The position numbers were made by a program, and so were the translations under genes. Shown one piece after another: positions 25,711 through 34,123 of a stretch of 64,000 nt of DNA. Positions within the stretch are counted from its first letter, which is position 1, and each line of letters opens with the position of its first letter. The notes under the pieces are model-generated. The model did no database searches. It was not told where the DNA came from and saw only the letters and a list, made by a program, of their open reading frames with translations. Source of the DNA: Pseudescherichia sp031987975 (GTDB lineage Bacteria > Pseudomonadota > Gammaproteobacteria > Enterobacterales > Enterobacteriaceae); assembly GCF_031987975.1 (NCBI RefSeq), contig NZ_DALZYX010000003.1, forward strand, positions 310,001-374,000, given 5' to 3'.

Positions 25711-25842
25711 TCAAATTGTATTAGTAAGTGTAAAACAGTTGACTACTATCGCGATTAGGAATGGCGATAACAACCCATAAACAGCCCGGTTATCCAGCGT
25801 ATTATGCTGATACCAAAGCCGTGCGACCGGTTTCTTATTCAT
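25711..25842 (-). CDS. yqgB: Small protein YqgB
   Basis: A 43-residue peptide starting MNKKPVARL and ending AIVVNCFTLTNTI. It closely resembles E. coli YqgB, which also lies just before speA. YqgB was reported as an acid-inducible small protein in E. coli; its function is unclear. A longer frame from 25917 is open but adds 25 residues not found in E. coli. The conserved C-terminal hydrophobic segment FLIAIVVNCF is the main visible feature. The stop is eight bases from the speA start, so translation of the two may be coupled. Confidence 0.75.
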   Translation of the reverse strand: MNKKPVARLWYQHNTLDNRAVYGLLSPFLIAIVVNCFTLTNTI

Positions 25843-26151
25843 ATCATTGTAAAACACGTATCCGAACTCTGTATGACAAGGTTCGGCGAAACCACGAGAA
25901 AACTCCTGAATTAACAAGAGCGCCCTTGTTCAGTTGTCACCAGGCGTAACCGGCCCGGGAGTCCTGAGAAGCGCCGAAATGGGTATAACATCGGCAGGTT
26001 TGCAGGGTAGATTTGCGGGTAGCGGGAAATGCGAGCACGCCAGAACGGCGCGGCAGATTTAGCGGTAAACAACGGTTCATTATTGGGTATCACCTCCACG
26101 CCAACCAGCTGGTTAGCGGCTGGTCCAGGTATACAAGCCGCGTGCGGCGTT

Positions 26152-26358
26152 TTATACCGATAACGGGGTGAAAAAGCAAAACAAAAAAGCCCGTTTTGCC
26201 GCGTGGATAGAGAAAGTTACGTCCTGAATTTCACCCATAGTGCGATGAATATCAAAAAATGCTGGAAACGGGGTTAAGAAGTGACCTAAAATAGCCGTCC
26301 AGATGTTAATCCATCCATACCGATTAACCCTCAGACCTCCGGTGCCATTTACCTGCAC
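26152..26358 (-). CDS. Possible YqgD-like small ORF antisense to metK promoter
   Basis: A 68-codon open frame on the minus strand in the position where E. coli annotates yqgD, between yqgB and metK. The peptide has Trp/Phe-rich segments such as WINIWTAILGHF and AFLFCFFTP. It lies across the MetJ operator and metK promoter, so conservation of the DNA could reflect the operator rather than coding. I cannot confirm similarity to YqgD from memory with confidence. The rest of the 582-base region 25843-26424 holds no other gene I can support. Confidence 0.3.
   Translation of the reverse strand: MQVNGTGGLRVNRYGWINIWTAILGHFLTPFPAFFDIHRTMGEIQDVTFSIHAAKRAFLFCFFTPLSV
26293..26340. promoter_or_regulatory. 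Tandem MetJ boxes upstream of metK
   Basis: Contiguous 8-base units resembling AGACGTCT: AGCCGTCC at 26293, AGATGTTA at 26301, ATCCATCC at 26309, then weaker units to AGACCTCC at 26333. A TAAAAT -10-like hexamer at 26287-26292 touches the first box. MetJ with S-adenosylmethionine represses metK in E. coli, so this would be product feedback. Confidence 0.75.
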
Positions 26359-26424
26359 GCCTTGTTAAGGCTTATACAGGCACTGAGTCCGAGCTAACAA
26401 AATTTCCCCCAGGGTGAAGAGAAC

Positions 26425-27579
26425 ATGGCAAAACACCTTTTTACGTCCGAGTCAGTTTCCGAAGGGCATCCTGACAAAATTGCTGACCAGATCTCCGATG
26501 CGGTGCTGGATGCAATCCTTGAGCAGGATCCGAAAGCACGCGTGGCGTGTGAAACCTACGTTAAAACCGGCATGGTTTTAGTCGGCGGTGAGATCACCAC
26601 CAGCGCATGGGTCGATATCGAAGAGATCACCCGTAACACCGTGCGTGAAATCGGCTATGTCCATTCAGATATGGGCTTTGACGCGAACTCCTGTGCGGTA
26701 CTGAGCGCTATCGGTAAACAGTCTCCGGATATCAACCAGGGCGTTGACCGTGCCGATCCGCTGGAGCAGGGTGCAGGCGACCAGGGCCTGATGTTTGGCT
26801 ATGCCACCAACGAAACCGACGTGCTGATGCCGGCGCCGATCACCTACGCTCACCGTCTGGTGCAGCGCCAGGCTGAAGTGCGTAAAAATGGCACCCTGCC
26901 GTGGCTGCGCCCGGATGCGAAGAGCCAGGTGACCTTCCAGTACGATGCAGGCAAAATTGTCGGCATTGACGCGGTAGTGCTCTCTACCCAGCATGCAGAA
27001 GATATTGACCAGAAATCGCTGCAGGAAGGCGTGATGGAAGAGATCATCAAGCCGATCCTGCCTGCCGAGTGGCTGAACAGCTCGACTAAATTCTTTATCA
27101 ACCCGACCGGCCGCTTTGTTATCGGCGGCCCGATGGGTGACTGCGGCCTGACCGGACGTAAAATCATCGTTGATACCTACGGCGGCATGGCTCGTCACGG
27201 CGGCGGTGCGTTCTCCGGTAAAGATCCGTCGAAGGTTGACCGCTCTGCGGCCTACGCGGCGCGCTACGTGGCGAAGAACATCGTTGCTGCTGGCCTGGCT
27301 GACCGCTGTGAAATCCAGGTCTCCTACGCTATCGGCGTGGCCGAGCCAACCTCAATCATGGTGGAAACCTTCGGTACTGAGAAGATCGCTACCGAGCAGC
27401 TGACTCTGCTGGTACGTGAGTTCTTTGACCTGCGTCCGTACGGCCTGATCCAGATGCTGGATCTGCTGCACCCGATCTATAAAGAGACTGCCGCTTACGG
27501 TCACTTTGGTCGCGAACACTTCCCGTGGGAAAAAACCGACAAAGCAGACGTACTGCGCGAAGCCGCTGGCCTGAAATAA
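26425..27579 (+). CDS. metK: S-adenosylmethionine synthetase
   Basis: Forms S-adenosylmethionine from methionine and ATP with cleavage of the triphosphate. The product has 384 residues, the E. coli length. The N-terminal SEGHPDKIADQISDAVLD, the hexapeptide region GAGDQGLMFGYAT and the phosphate-binding GGGAFSGKDPSKVDRS are all intact. The 85 bases before the start follow an array of MetJ boxes. A strong terminator lies 24 bases after the stop. Cytoplasmic tetramer and essential in related species. Confidence 0.98.
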   Translation: MAKHLFTSESVSEGHPDKIADQISDAVLDAILEQDPKARVACETYVKTGMVLVGGEITTSAWVDIEEITRNTVREIGYVHSDMGFDANSCAVLSAIGKQSPDINQGVDRADPLEQGAGDQGLMFGYATNETDVLMPAPITYAHRLVQRQAEVRKNGTLPWLRPDAKSQVTFQYDAGKIVGIDAVVLSTQHAEDIDQKSLQEGVMEEIIKPILPAEWLNSSTKFFINPTGRFVIGGPMGDCGLTGRKIIVDTYGGMARHGGGAFSGKDPSKVDRSAAYAARYVAKNIVAAGLADRCEIQVSYAIGVAEPTSIMVETFGTEKIATEQLTLLVREFFDLRPYGLIQMLDLLHPIYKETAAYGHFGREHFPWEKTDKADVLREAAGLK

Positions 27580-27603
27580 GCCCCCGCTTTCCCCTTCTCT
27601 TTA

Positions 27604-27629
27604 AGGCCAGCCTCGTGCTGGCCTTTTTT
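27604..27629 (+). terminator. Rho-independent terminator of metK
   Basis: Arms AAGGCCAGC/GCTGGCCTT with a loop of five bases or fewer are followed by a run of six T residues. Confidence 0.93.
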
Positions 27630-27640
27630 CTATCCCCTTT

Positions 27641-27656
27641 CTGATAACGATTACAC
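27641..27656. promoter_or_regulatory. Candidate distal GalR/GalS operator of galP
   Basis: CTGATAACGATTACAC matches 10 of the 13 fixed positions of GTGTAANCGNTTNCAC, with the right half perfect. It lies 181 bases upstream of the strong operator at 27822, so looping between the two is conceivable. Confidence 0.4.
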
Positions 27657-27821
27657 GCATGATTCGCGGGTTTATTCCCCTAATTTGTGCGAAATGCCGC
27701 ATAAGGTGGGTTTGTTACATAATATTTCGGTATAGTCTGAACCCCTTTACACAAGATTACGCTACTATTCATTAACTTTATGATTTGTATTGTTACTTTT
27801 TGGTGAACCTGCCTGAAACGA

Positions 27822-27837
27822 GTGTAACCGATTACAC
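27822..27837. promoter_or_regulatory. GalR/GalS operator of galP
   Basis: GTGTAACCGATTACAC agrees with every fixed position of the gal operator consensus GTGTAANCGNTTNCAC. It lies 84 bases before the galP start and three bases before a perfect CRP core. The 341-base region 27580-27920 contains the metK terminator and these control sites and no gene. Confidence 0.85.
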
Positions 27838-27840
27838 TGA

Positions 27841-27856
27841 TGTGATTAGCCTCACA
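27841..27856. promoter_or_regulatory. CRP site of galP
   Basis: TGTGATTAGCCTCACA has both CRP half-sites perfect (TGTGA-N6-TCACA). It adjoins the GalR operator. Catabolite activation of galP is established in E. coli. Confidence 0.85.
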
Positions 27857-27920
27857 TCTTTTTACGCAGCTCTAACCTAACCTTTTACCGTCAAAACTAA
27901 TAACCCAACTGGAGGGCAGT

Positions 27921-29315
27921 ATGCCTGACAATAAAAAATCGGGGCGCTCGAACAAGGCAATGACCTTCTTTGTCTGTTTTCTCGCCGCGCTGGCCGGATT
28001 GCTGTTCGGCCTTGATATCGGCGTCATTGCGGGCGCGCTGCCCTTTATCGCCGACGAATTTCAGATTAGTTCACACACGCAGGAGTGGGTCGTTAGCTCC
28101 ATGATGTTTGGTGCTGCCGTCGGTGCCGTAGGCAGCGGCTGGCTCTCCTTCAAGCTGGGCCGTAAGAAGAGCCTGATGATTGGTGCGATCCTGTTTGTGA
28201 TCGGCTCGCTCTTCTCAGCCGCTGCGCCCAACGTTGAGGTACTGATCCTCTCCCGCGTGCTGCTGGGTCTGGCGGTTGGCGTTGCCTCATACACCGCCCC
28301 GCTCTACCTGTCTGAGATCGCCCCGGAGAAGATCCGCGGCAGCATGATCTCGATGTATCAGCTGATGATCACCATCGGTATTCTGGGTGCCTACCTCTCT
28401 GATACCGCCTTTAGCTACAGCGGCGCATGGCGCTGGATGCTCGGCGTGATCATCATTCCGGCAATCCTGCTGCTGATTGGCGTCTTCTTCCTGCCGGACA
28501 GTCCGCGCTGGTTTGCCGCTAAACGTCGCTTCCACGACGCTGAGCGCGTGCTGCTCCGCCTGCGCGATACCAGCGCCGAAGCGAAGCACGAGCTGGATGA
28601 GATCCGTGAAAGCCTGCAGGTGAAGCAGAGCGGCTGGGCGCTGTTTAAAGAGAACAGCAACTTCCGCCGTGCGGTGTTCCTTGGCGTGCTGCTGCAGGTA
28701 ATGCAGCAGTTCACCGGGATGAACGTCATCATGTACTACGCGCCGAAGATCTTTGAGCTGGCGGGTTACACCAATACTACCGAGCAGATGTGGGGGACGG
28801 TTATCGTTGGCCTGACCAACGTGCTGGCAACCTTTATCGCTATTGGGCTGGTTGACCGTTGGGGCCGTAAGCCGACCCTGGTGCTGGGCTTCCTGGTGAT
28901 GGCTGCCGGTATGGGCATTCTGGGTACTATGATGCACATCGGCATTCACACCCCGACGGCGCAGTACTTTGCCGTCGCGATGCTGCTGATGTTTATCGTG
29001 GGCTTTGCGATGAGCGCCGGACCGCTGATCTGGGTACTGTGCTCTGAGATCCAGCCGCTGAAAGGGCGTGATTTTGGTATCACCTGCTCTACCGCGACCA
29101 ACTGGATCGCCAATATGATCGTCGGTGCAACCTTCCTGACTATGCTCAACACCCTGGGCAACGCCAACACCTTCTGGGTCTACGGTGCGCTGAACGTGCT
29201 GTTCATTGTCCTGACCCTGTGGCTGGTGCCAGAAACCAAGCATGTTTCGCTGGAGCATATTGAACGTAATCTGATGAAAGGCCGCAAGCTGCGCGAGATT
29301 GGCGCAAGCAACTAA
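27921..29315 (+). CDS. galP: Galactose:proton symporter
   Basis: Major-facilitator sugar porter with 12 predicted membrane helices and 464 residues, as in E. coli. Family signatures are visible at LGRKKSLMIG (loop 2-3), PDSPRWFAAKRRF (after helix 6), DRWGRKPTLVLGF (loop 8-9) and PETKHVSLEHIE at the C-terminus. The helix 7 substrate region FLGVLLQVMQQFTGMNVIMY is conserved. Regulation by GalR/GalS and CRP is indicated by the sites just upstream. The ribosome binding site GGAGG lies eight bases before the ATG. Confidence 0.97.
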   Translation: MPDNKKSGRSNKAMTFFVCFLAALAGLLFGLDIGVIAGALPFIADEFQISSHTQEWVVSSMMFGAAVGAVGSGWLSFKLGRKKSLMIGAILFVIGSLFSAAAPNVEVLILSRVLLGLAVGVASYTAPLYLSEIAPEKIRGSMISMYQLMITIGILGAYLSDTAFSYSGAWRWMLGVIIIPAILLLIGVFFLPDSPRWFAAKRRFHDAERVLLRLRDTSAEAKHELDEIRESLQVKQSGWALFKENSNFRRAVFLGVLLQVMQQFTGMNVIMYYAPKIFELAGYTNTTEQMWGTVIVGLTNVLATFIAIGLVDRWGRKPTLVLGFLVMAAGMGILGTMMHIGIHTPTAQYFAVAMLLMFIVGFAMSAGPLIWVLCSEIQPLKGRDFGITCSTATNWIANMIVGATFLTMLNTLGNANTFWVYGALNVLFIVLTLWLVPETKHVSLEHIERNLMKGRKLREIGASN

Positions 29316-29320
29316 CCTGA

Positions 29321-29354
29321 TAAGCCTCCTCCCGCCTGGGGGGAGGCTTTTTTA
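29321..29354 (+). terminator. Terminator of galP
   Basis: Arms AAGCCTCC/GGAGGCTT with a GC-rich loop are followed by six T residues. It lies six bases past the galP stop. Confidence 0.92.
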
Positions 29355-29366
29355 CTCTACCCGCCG

Positions 29367-29777
29367 TCAGCTTCCCCGATACGTTGAGTAACCATACGGA
29401 CTTAACAGCAGAGGAACGTGATAGTGCTGATCCGTGTTGCTGATGTGAAATTCAACCGGGATCTCCGGGAAAAAGCTCTCCTGCTTTTTACTGTCAAACC
29501 AGGGTTTGGTTTTAAACGTCACGCGGTAATCACCGGGCTTCGCCTCCTGCTCTGGCCATAACGCCTTAATGCGGCCATCTTTATCCGTATAGCCACTGTT
29601 TAACTGTTGCCATCCGCTATTGCTTTTCTGCTCCAGCACCACTTCAACATGCTCGGCAGGTTTGCCGGTCTGCTGGTCGAGAATATGCACGCTCAGAATA
29701 TTATTGGCAGCCGCCATGGCGAGAGGGGATGCAGAAATAACAGCGAGCATCGCTGCGGTCAGGATAGGCTTTTTCAT
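29367..29777 (-). CDS. hiuH: Periplasmic 5-hydroxyisourate hydrolase
   Basis: Transthyretin-related protein that hydrolyses 5-hydroxyisourate in purine breakdown. The start at ATG 29777 gives a signal peptide MKKPILTAAM...LAMA and a periplasmic mature protein; six codons upstream there is another ATG. Diagnostic segments are NILSVHILDQQTGKPA, GRIKALWPEQ, the catalytic HYHVPLLLSPYGYSTY and the C-terminal tetrapeptide YRGS. It is divergent from hprR across 134 bases, the arrangement known from E. coli yedX-yedWV. In K-12 this set lies next to msrPQ near 44 min, so its placement between galP and sprT is different. Confidence 0.93.
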   Translation of the reverse strand: MKKPILTAAMLAVISASPLAMAAANNILSVHILDQQTGKPAEHVEVVLEQKSNSGWQQLNSGYTDKDGRIKALWPEQEAKPGDYRVTFKTKPWFDSKKQESFFPEIPVEFHISNTDQHYHVPLLLSPYGYSTYRGS

Positions 29778-29835
29778 GTGTCGCTCCGTGTTCAAGTAGG
29801 TACCTGAAATGTATATGACCCGAGCGGCGTTAACC

Positions 29836-29853
29836 TGACATTAGGATTACATT
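29836..29853. promoter_or_regulatory. Candidate HprR binding site
   Basis: ACATT occurs twice with an 11-base period within TGACATT-AGG-ATTACATT, about 60 bases from each divergent start. OmpR-family regulators bind such direct repeats. It resembles, but does not match exactly, the reported HprR/CusR box (CATTACAAAATTGTAATG). Confidence 0.4.
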
Positions 29854-29911
29854 TTCGTCATCATTGATGATATTTCCCCACCTCACCTGACGCTTATGAC
29901 ATAGTGAATCC

Positions 29912-30592
29912 ATGAAGATCCTACTTGTTGAAGATAATCAAAAAACCAGCGACTGGGTCAGTCAGGGACTGACCGAGGCGGGCTACGTCGTAGATACGGT
30001 AAGCGATGGCAGAAACGGCTTACGCCTCGCACTGCATGAACCCTACTCGCTGATTATTCTGGATATTATGCTGCCGGGCCTGGACGGTTGGCAGGTCTTG
30101 AAAGCGCTAAGAACGGCGCATCAGACACCGGTTATCTGCCTCACCGCCCGCGATGCGGTTGAAGACAGGGTAAAGGGGCTGGAACTGGGTGCCAATGACT
30201 ATCTGGTTAAGCCTTTCTCATTTGCTGAGCTGCTGGCAAGAGTGCGCGCGCAGCTCAGAAACAATCCTGTTGCCCACACGCACCTGAAATCGAATGGGCT
30301 GGAGATGGACTCTATTAAACAGAGCGTCTCCAGGGATGGGAAAACCATCGTTTTAACCCGCAAGGAGTTTCTCCTGCTGTGGCTGCTGGTCTCAAGAGCT
30401 GGTGAAATTATTCCCAGAGCGCTCATTGCCAGCGAGGTGTGGGGCATTAATTTTGACAATGAAACTAACACGGTTGATGTCGCCATTCGTCGCCTGCGGG
30501 CAAAGGTTGACGATCCTTTCAATACAAAATTGATCGGCACCGTCAGAGGAATGGGCTACAGATTCGGGGCAGAGGAAAAGAGTGAAACCTGA
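29912..30592 (+). CDS. hprR: Response regulator HprR (OmpR family)
   Basis: A 226-residue response regulator. The receiver domain has phospho-acceptor Asp51 (LIILDIMLPGLDGW), Thr/Ala switch ICLTARD and Lys100 (YLVKPFSF). The C-terminal winged helix ends VRGMGYRFG. It matches E. coli HprR (YedW), which with HprS responds to hydrogen peroxide and hypochlorous acid and shares targets with CusR. Divergent from hiuH, a known HprR target. It overlaps hprS by 11 bases, so the two are translationally coupled. Confidence 0.92.
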   Translation: MKILLVEDNQKTSDWVSQGLTEAGYVVDTVSDGRNGLRLALHEPYSLIILDIMLPGLDGWQVLKALRTAHQTPVICLTARDAVEDRVKGLELGANDYLVKPFSFAELLARVRAQLRNNPVAHTHLKSNGLEMDSIKQSVSRDGKTIVLTRKEFLLLWLLVSRAGEIIPRALIASEVWGINFDNETNTVDVAIRRLRAKVDDPFNTKLIGTVRGMGYRFGAEEKSET

Positions 30593-31937
30593 GTTATCCA
30601 TGACGTTACGTCTGACGTTATCATTTGTGCTGGTAATGGCATTAGCCTGCACCGGCGTCAGCTGGACGCTATACCGGGCGCTAAGCCACGAATTAACATG
30701 GCGGGATGATATCACGCTGATTAACCGGGCTGAGCAGATCAGGCAGCTGCTGCTGGATGGTGCTAAAGCAGAGAATCTCCCACTCTATTTTAACCGCATG
30801 ATGAATACTCATCAGGATATTCTGCTCATCCACTCGCCCAACGCACAGACTATTTCCGTCAACCACACAGGCGTGGATCCCTCGCTGCTGGATGCATTAC
30901 CTACGCTAAAAAAACCTGCGCTGGCGACAATCGCGAAACGCGATATTGCCGGTACAGAGCTGTCTGCAATACGCATCTCCGCGCTCAGCTATGACCAGCC
31001 TGTGACCATTACCGTCGCCAGACTGGCATCAGAGCGGCAATATATGCTGGAACAGTATCGCAATAACAGTATCGTCATCTGCCTTATCGCTATTCTGATC
31101 TGTTGTGCCCTCAGTCCGCTATTAATCAGACGTGGCCTGAACGCCATTCACGCACTCAGTCGGTTAACGGCGAATATAGACAGCCGCGGGCTTAGCCAGC
31201 CTTTAGATGAAAAAGCGCTGCCCGCTGAGCTGAAACCGCTGGGCAGTGCGTTAAATATTATGCGCCAGAAACTGGCTGACGATTTTACGCGGCTGAATCA
31301 GTTTGCTGACGATCTGGCTCATGAATTACGCACGCCGGTGAATATCCTGCTCGGCCATAATCAGGTGGTCTTAAGTAAAGAGCGCACCATTGATGAATAT
31401 CAGCAGGCGCTGGCGAACAATATCGAAGAGCTTGAGGGTCTTTCTCGCCTGACGGAAAACATCCTTTTCCTCGCTCGCGCTGAGCATAATAATATTCTGC
31501 TGAAAAAAGAGGCGATCTCTGCTGCTGATACGATCGGTGATCTGATTGAGTTTCTGGAGTATGACGCAGATGAAAAAAATATCACCTTTGTCAACGCATG
31601 CGAGGGGACGCTTCAGGCCGACCGGATCTTACTCCAGCGCGTTTTGTTAAATTTGCTCAGCAATGCAGTCAGATACTCCCCGGAAAATGCCGTTATCCGG
31701 GTAGCTACACAGGTGAAAAATAGCGAAACAGTTGTTGAAGTGATCAATCCGGGGAACGAACTAGACGCGCCGGACAAGCTATTTAACCGTTTCTGGCGAG
31801 GCGATAACGCCCGACACTCATCCGGTTACGGCCTGGGACTATCGATGGTGAAAGCCATTATGGCGTTACATTCAGGCTCGGCAGAGTACCGTTTTGCCGA
31901 CGGGTATCACCTCTTCTCCCTGCGTTTTCCAGCCTGA
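30582..31937 (+). CDS. hprS: Sensor histidine kinase HprS
   Basis: A 451-residue sensor kinase with two membrane helices (about residues 10-30 and 163-183) flanking a periplasmic domain of about 130 residues. The dimerisation motif DDLAHELRTPVN carries phospho-acceptor His247. The ATPase domain has NLLSNAVRYSP and GYGLGLSMVKAI. Cys167 and Cys174 in helix 2 correspond to the redox-sensing cysteines 165 and 172 described in E. coli HprS; a further Cys175 is extra here. I chose GTG 30582 (MKPELSMTLRL), aligned with E. coli MKRLSITVRL. ATG 30600 is possible. Confidence 0.92.
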   Translation: MKPELSMTLRLTLSFVLVMALACTGVSWTLYRALSHELTWRDDITLINRAEQIRQLLLDGAKAENLPLYFNRMMNTHQDILLIHSPNAQTISVNHTGVDPSLLDALPTLKKPALATIAKRDIAGTELSAIRISALSYDQPVTITVARLASERQYMLEQYRNNSIVICLIAILICCALSPLLIRRGLNAIHALSRLTANIDSRGLSQPLDEKALPAELKPLGSALNIMRQKLADDFTRLNQFADDLAHELRTPVNILLGHNQVVLSKERTIDEYQQALANNIEELEGLSRLTENILFLARAEHNNILLKKEAISAADTIGDLIEFLEYDADEKNITFVNACEGTLQADRILLQRVLLNLLSNAVRYSPENAVIRVATQVKNSETVVEVINPGNELDAPDKLFNRFWRGDNARHSSGYGLGLSMVKAIMALHSGSAEYRFADGYHLFSLRFPA

Positions 31938-31988
31938 GCGCCGGGCGGCTGTTGCAGCGGTATTTTTTAGCGATTATCCTCTGCGGTT

Positions 31989-32498
31989 ATGAAAACGCCA
32001 CGAATCCCCATCGCCCTCCAGCAGGCCATTATGCGCAGCCTGCGTGACAAGCTTGCCCAGGCGAACCGTCATCTTGAACGTAGCTATCCTGAACCTACCC
32101 TCGTCTATCAGCAGCGCGGCGCGGCGGCGGGTACGGCCTGGCTTGCCAGCTATGAGATCCGGCTCAATCCGGTGCTGCTGCTGGAGAACCAGCAGGCGTT
32201 TATTGATGAGGTCGTGCCGCACGAGCTGGCCCACCTGCTGGTATGGAAACACTTTGGCCGCGTTGCGCCGCATGGCAAAGAGTGGAAGTGGATGATGGAG
32301 AGCGTGCTTGGCGTGCCTGCCCGTCGTACCCACCAGTTTGAGCTGGCTTCGGTACAACGGAACACCTGGCCTTACCGCTGCGCCTGCCAGCAGCATCAGC
32401 TAACCGTGCGCCGCCACAACCGCATTCTGCGTGGCGAAGCGGTCTACCGCTGCGTGCACTGTGGCGAGCCGCTGGTTGCCGAACCGGCACAAGCCTGA
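31989..32498 (+). CDS. sprT: SprT-family zinc protein
   Basis: A 169-residue SprT/Spartan-like protein with the zinc metalloprotease motif HELAH at residues 78-82 and a C-terminal zinc ribbon (YRCACQ and YRCVHCGE). The related eukaryotic proteins act on DNA-protein crosslinks; the role of the bacterial protein is not settled. Length and context (before endA) match E. coli, but the upstream neighbour is hprS rather than galP. Confidence 0.92.
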   Translation: MKTPRIPIALQQAIMRSLRDKLAQANRHLERSYPEPTLVYQQRGAAAGTAWLASYEIRLNPVLLLENQQAFIDEVVPHELAHLLVWKHFGRVAPHGKEWKWMMESVLGVPARRTHQFELASVQRNTWPYRCACQQHQLTVRRHNRILRGEAVYRCVHCGEPLVAEPAQA

Positions 32499-32584
32499 AC
32501 GATCAAACCCTTTTGTGAACTGACTGATTGCATCTGAGAACCGCATTCGCTAGGGTGCGCCTACGTTATGCAATGGAGTTTGTC

Positions 32585-33283
32585 ATGTTCCGCCCTCACC
32601 TTCTCACTCTTACCCTGCTGGCAGCCAGCCTCTCCCACACCGCGCTGGCCGAAGGTATCCACAGTTTCGCCCAGGCCAAGGCGGCAGGCGTGAAGATCAA
32701 TGCCGACGCGCCGGGGGATTTCTACTGCGGCTGCACCATTATCTGGCAAGGCAAAAAGGGCGTTGTCGATCTCGCCTCCTGCGGCTACAAGGTGCGTAAA
32801 AATGCCAACCGCGCCAGCCGCATCGAGTGGGAACACGTGGTGCCCGCCTGGCAGTTTGGCCACCAGCGCCAGTGCTGGCAGGATGGCGGGCGCAAAAACT
32901 GCTCGAAAGATCCGATCTACCGCCAGATGGAGAGCGACATGCATAACCTGCAGCCCGCCGTTGGCGAGGTCAACGGCGATCGCGGCAACTTTATGTACAG
33001 CCAGTGGAACGGCGGCGAGGGCCAGTACGGCCAGTGCGACATGAAGGTCGACTTCAAAGAGAAGATGGCCGAACCGCCAGCCCGCGCCCGCGGCGCCATC
33101 GCCCGCATCTACTTCTATATGCGCGATCGCTACTCGCTGTCACTCTCCCGCCAGCAGACGCAGTTGTTTGAGGCCTGGAACAAGATCTATCCGGTCACGC
33201 CCTGGGAGTGCGAGCGCGACAGGCGGATCAATAAGGTTCAGGGCAACCCCAATCCCTACGTGCAGCGCGCTTGTCAGGGGTGA
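32585..33283 (+). CDS. endA: Periplasmic endonuclease I
   Basis: Secreted DNase of 232 residues that cuts double-stranded DNA in the periplasm. The start at ATG 32585 with GGAG upstream gives a signal peptide ending SHTALAEG. The nuclease core has RIEWEHVVPAWQFGHQ (catalytic His), MHNLQPAVGEVNGDRGNFMY and paired cysteines such as YCGCTI and CWQDGGRKNC. An earlier in-frame start at 32528 would add 19 residues before the signal peptide. A GTGCGGCA/TGCCGCAC hairpin with no U tract lies downstream at 33318-33337. Confidence 0.95.
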   Translation: MFRPHLLTLTLLAASLSHTALAEGIHSFAQAKAAGVKINADAPGDFYCGCTIIWQGKKGVVDLASCGYKVRKNANRASRIEWEHVVPAWQFGHQRQCWQDGGRKNCSKDPIYRQMESDMHNLQPAVGEVNGDRGNFMYSQWNGGEGQYGQCDMKVDFKEKMAEPPARARGAIARIYFYMRDRYSLSLSRQQTQLFEAWNKIYPVTPWECERDRRINKVQGNPNPYVQRACQG

Positions 33284-33360
33284 AAGAGCTACCTACACTA
33301 GCGGCATCTTGTTAACCGTGCGGCAGCCTTGCCGCACTCTCTATCCCGGACGATGTTTTC

Positions 33361-34092
33361 ATGCGTAAACCCCGCATTTATCACCCTGAATCCCTTACCG
33401 TTGGCCAGCAGGTTGCACTGAGCGACGATGCAGCAAACCACGTTGGCCGCGTGCTGCGCATGGGCGCAGGCCAGGCATTGCAGCTTTTTGACGGCAGCAA
33501 CCAGCTTTTTGAGGCGGAGATCCTGCGCGCTGATAAGAAGAGCGTGGTGGTCAATCTACTGTCAGGCGAGACTGACGATCGCGAGTCGCCGCTGCATATC
33601 CATCTCGGCCAGGTGATGTCCCGGGGCGAAAAGATGGAATTTACCATCCAGAAATCGATCGAACTGGGAGTAAGCCTCATTACGCCACTTTTTTCTGAGC
33701 GCTGCGGGGTTAAACTGGATCCTGAACGTCTGAACAAGAAGATCCAGCAGTGGCAGAAGATCGCCATTGCTGCCTGCGAGCAGTGTGGCCGCAACCGGAT
33801 CCCGGAGATACGTCCGGCAATGGATCTGGAAGCCTGGTGCGCCGAGCCTGAGGATGGGCTAAAGCTGAACCTGCACCCGCGCGCCAGCGCCAGCATCAAT
33901 ACGCTGCCGCTGCCGGTTGAGCGCGTGCGGCTGCTGATTGGCCCGGAAGGCGGCCTGACGGCGAATGAGATCGCCATGACCGCACAGTATCAGTTTACTG
34001 ATATTCTGTTAGGACCACGCGTCTTGCGCACTGAAACGACCGCGCTCACCGCCATTACCGCACTTCAGGTGCGTTTCGGTGATTTAGGGTAA
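33361..34092 (+). CDS. rsmE: 16S rRNA m3U1498 methyltransferase
   Basis: SPOUT-class (trefoil knot) methyltransferase that modifies U1498 of 16S rRNA in assembled 30S subunits. It has 243 residues as in E. coli. An N-terminal PUA-like domain (IYHPESLTVGQQVALSDDAA) is followed by the knot motifs LLIGPEGGLTANEI and LGPRVLRTETTA that bind S-adenosylmethionine. It leads the rsmE-gshB-yqgE-yqgF series, with 31 bases to gshB. Confidence 0.96.
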   Translation: MRKPRIYHPESLTVGQQVALSDDAANHVGRVLRMGAGQALQLFDGSNQLFEAEILRADKKSVVVNLLSGETDDRESPLHIHLGQVMSRGEKMEFTIQKSIELGVSLITPLFSERCGVKLDPERLNKKIQQWQKIAIAACEQCGRNRIPEIRPAMDLEAWCAEPEDGLKLNLHPRASASINTLPLPVERVRLLIGPEGGLTANEIAMTAQYQFTDILLGPRVLRTETTALTAITALQVRFGDLG

Positions 34093-34123
34093 AACTGGCT
34101 ACAGGTTTAAACGGAGAAAGCGA

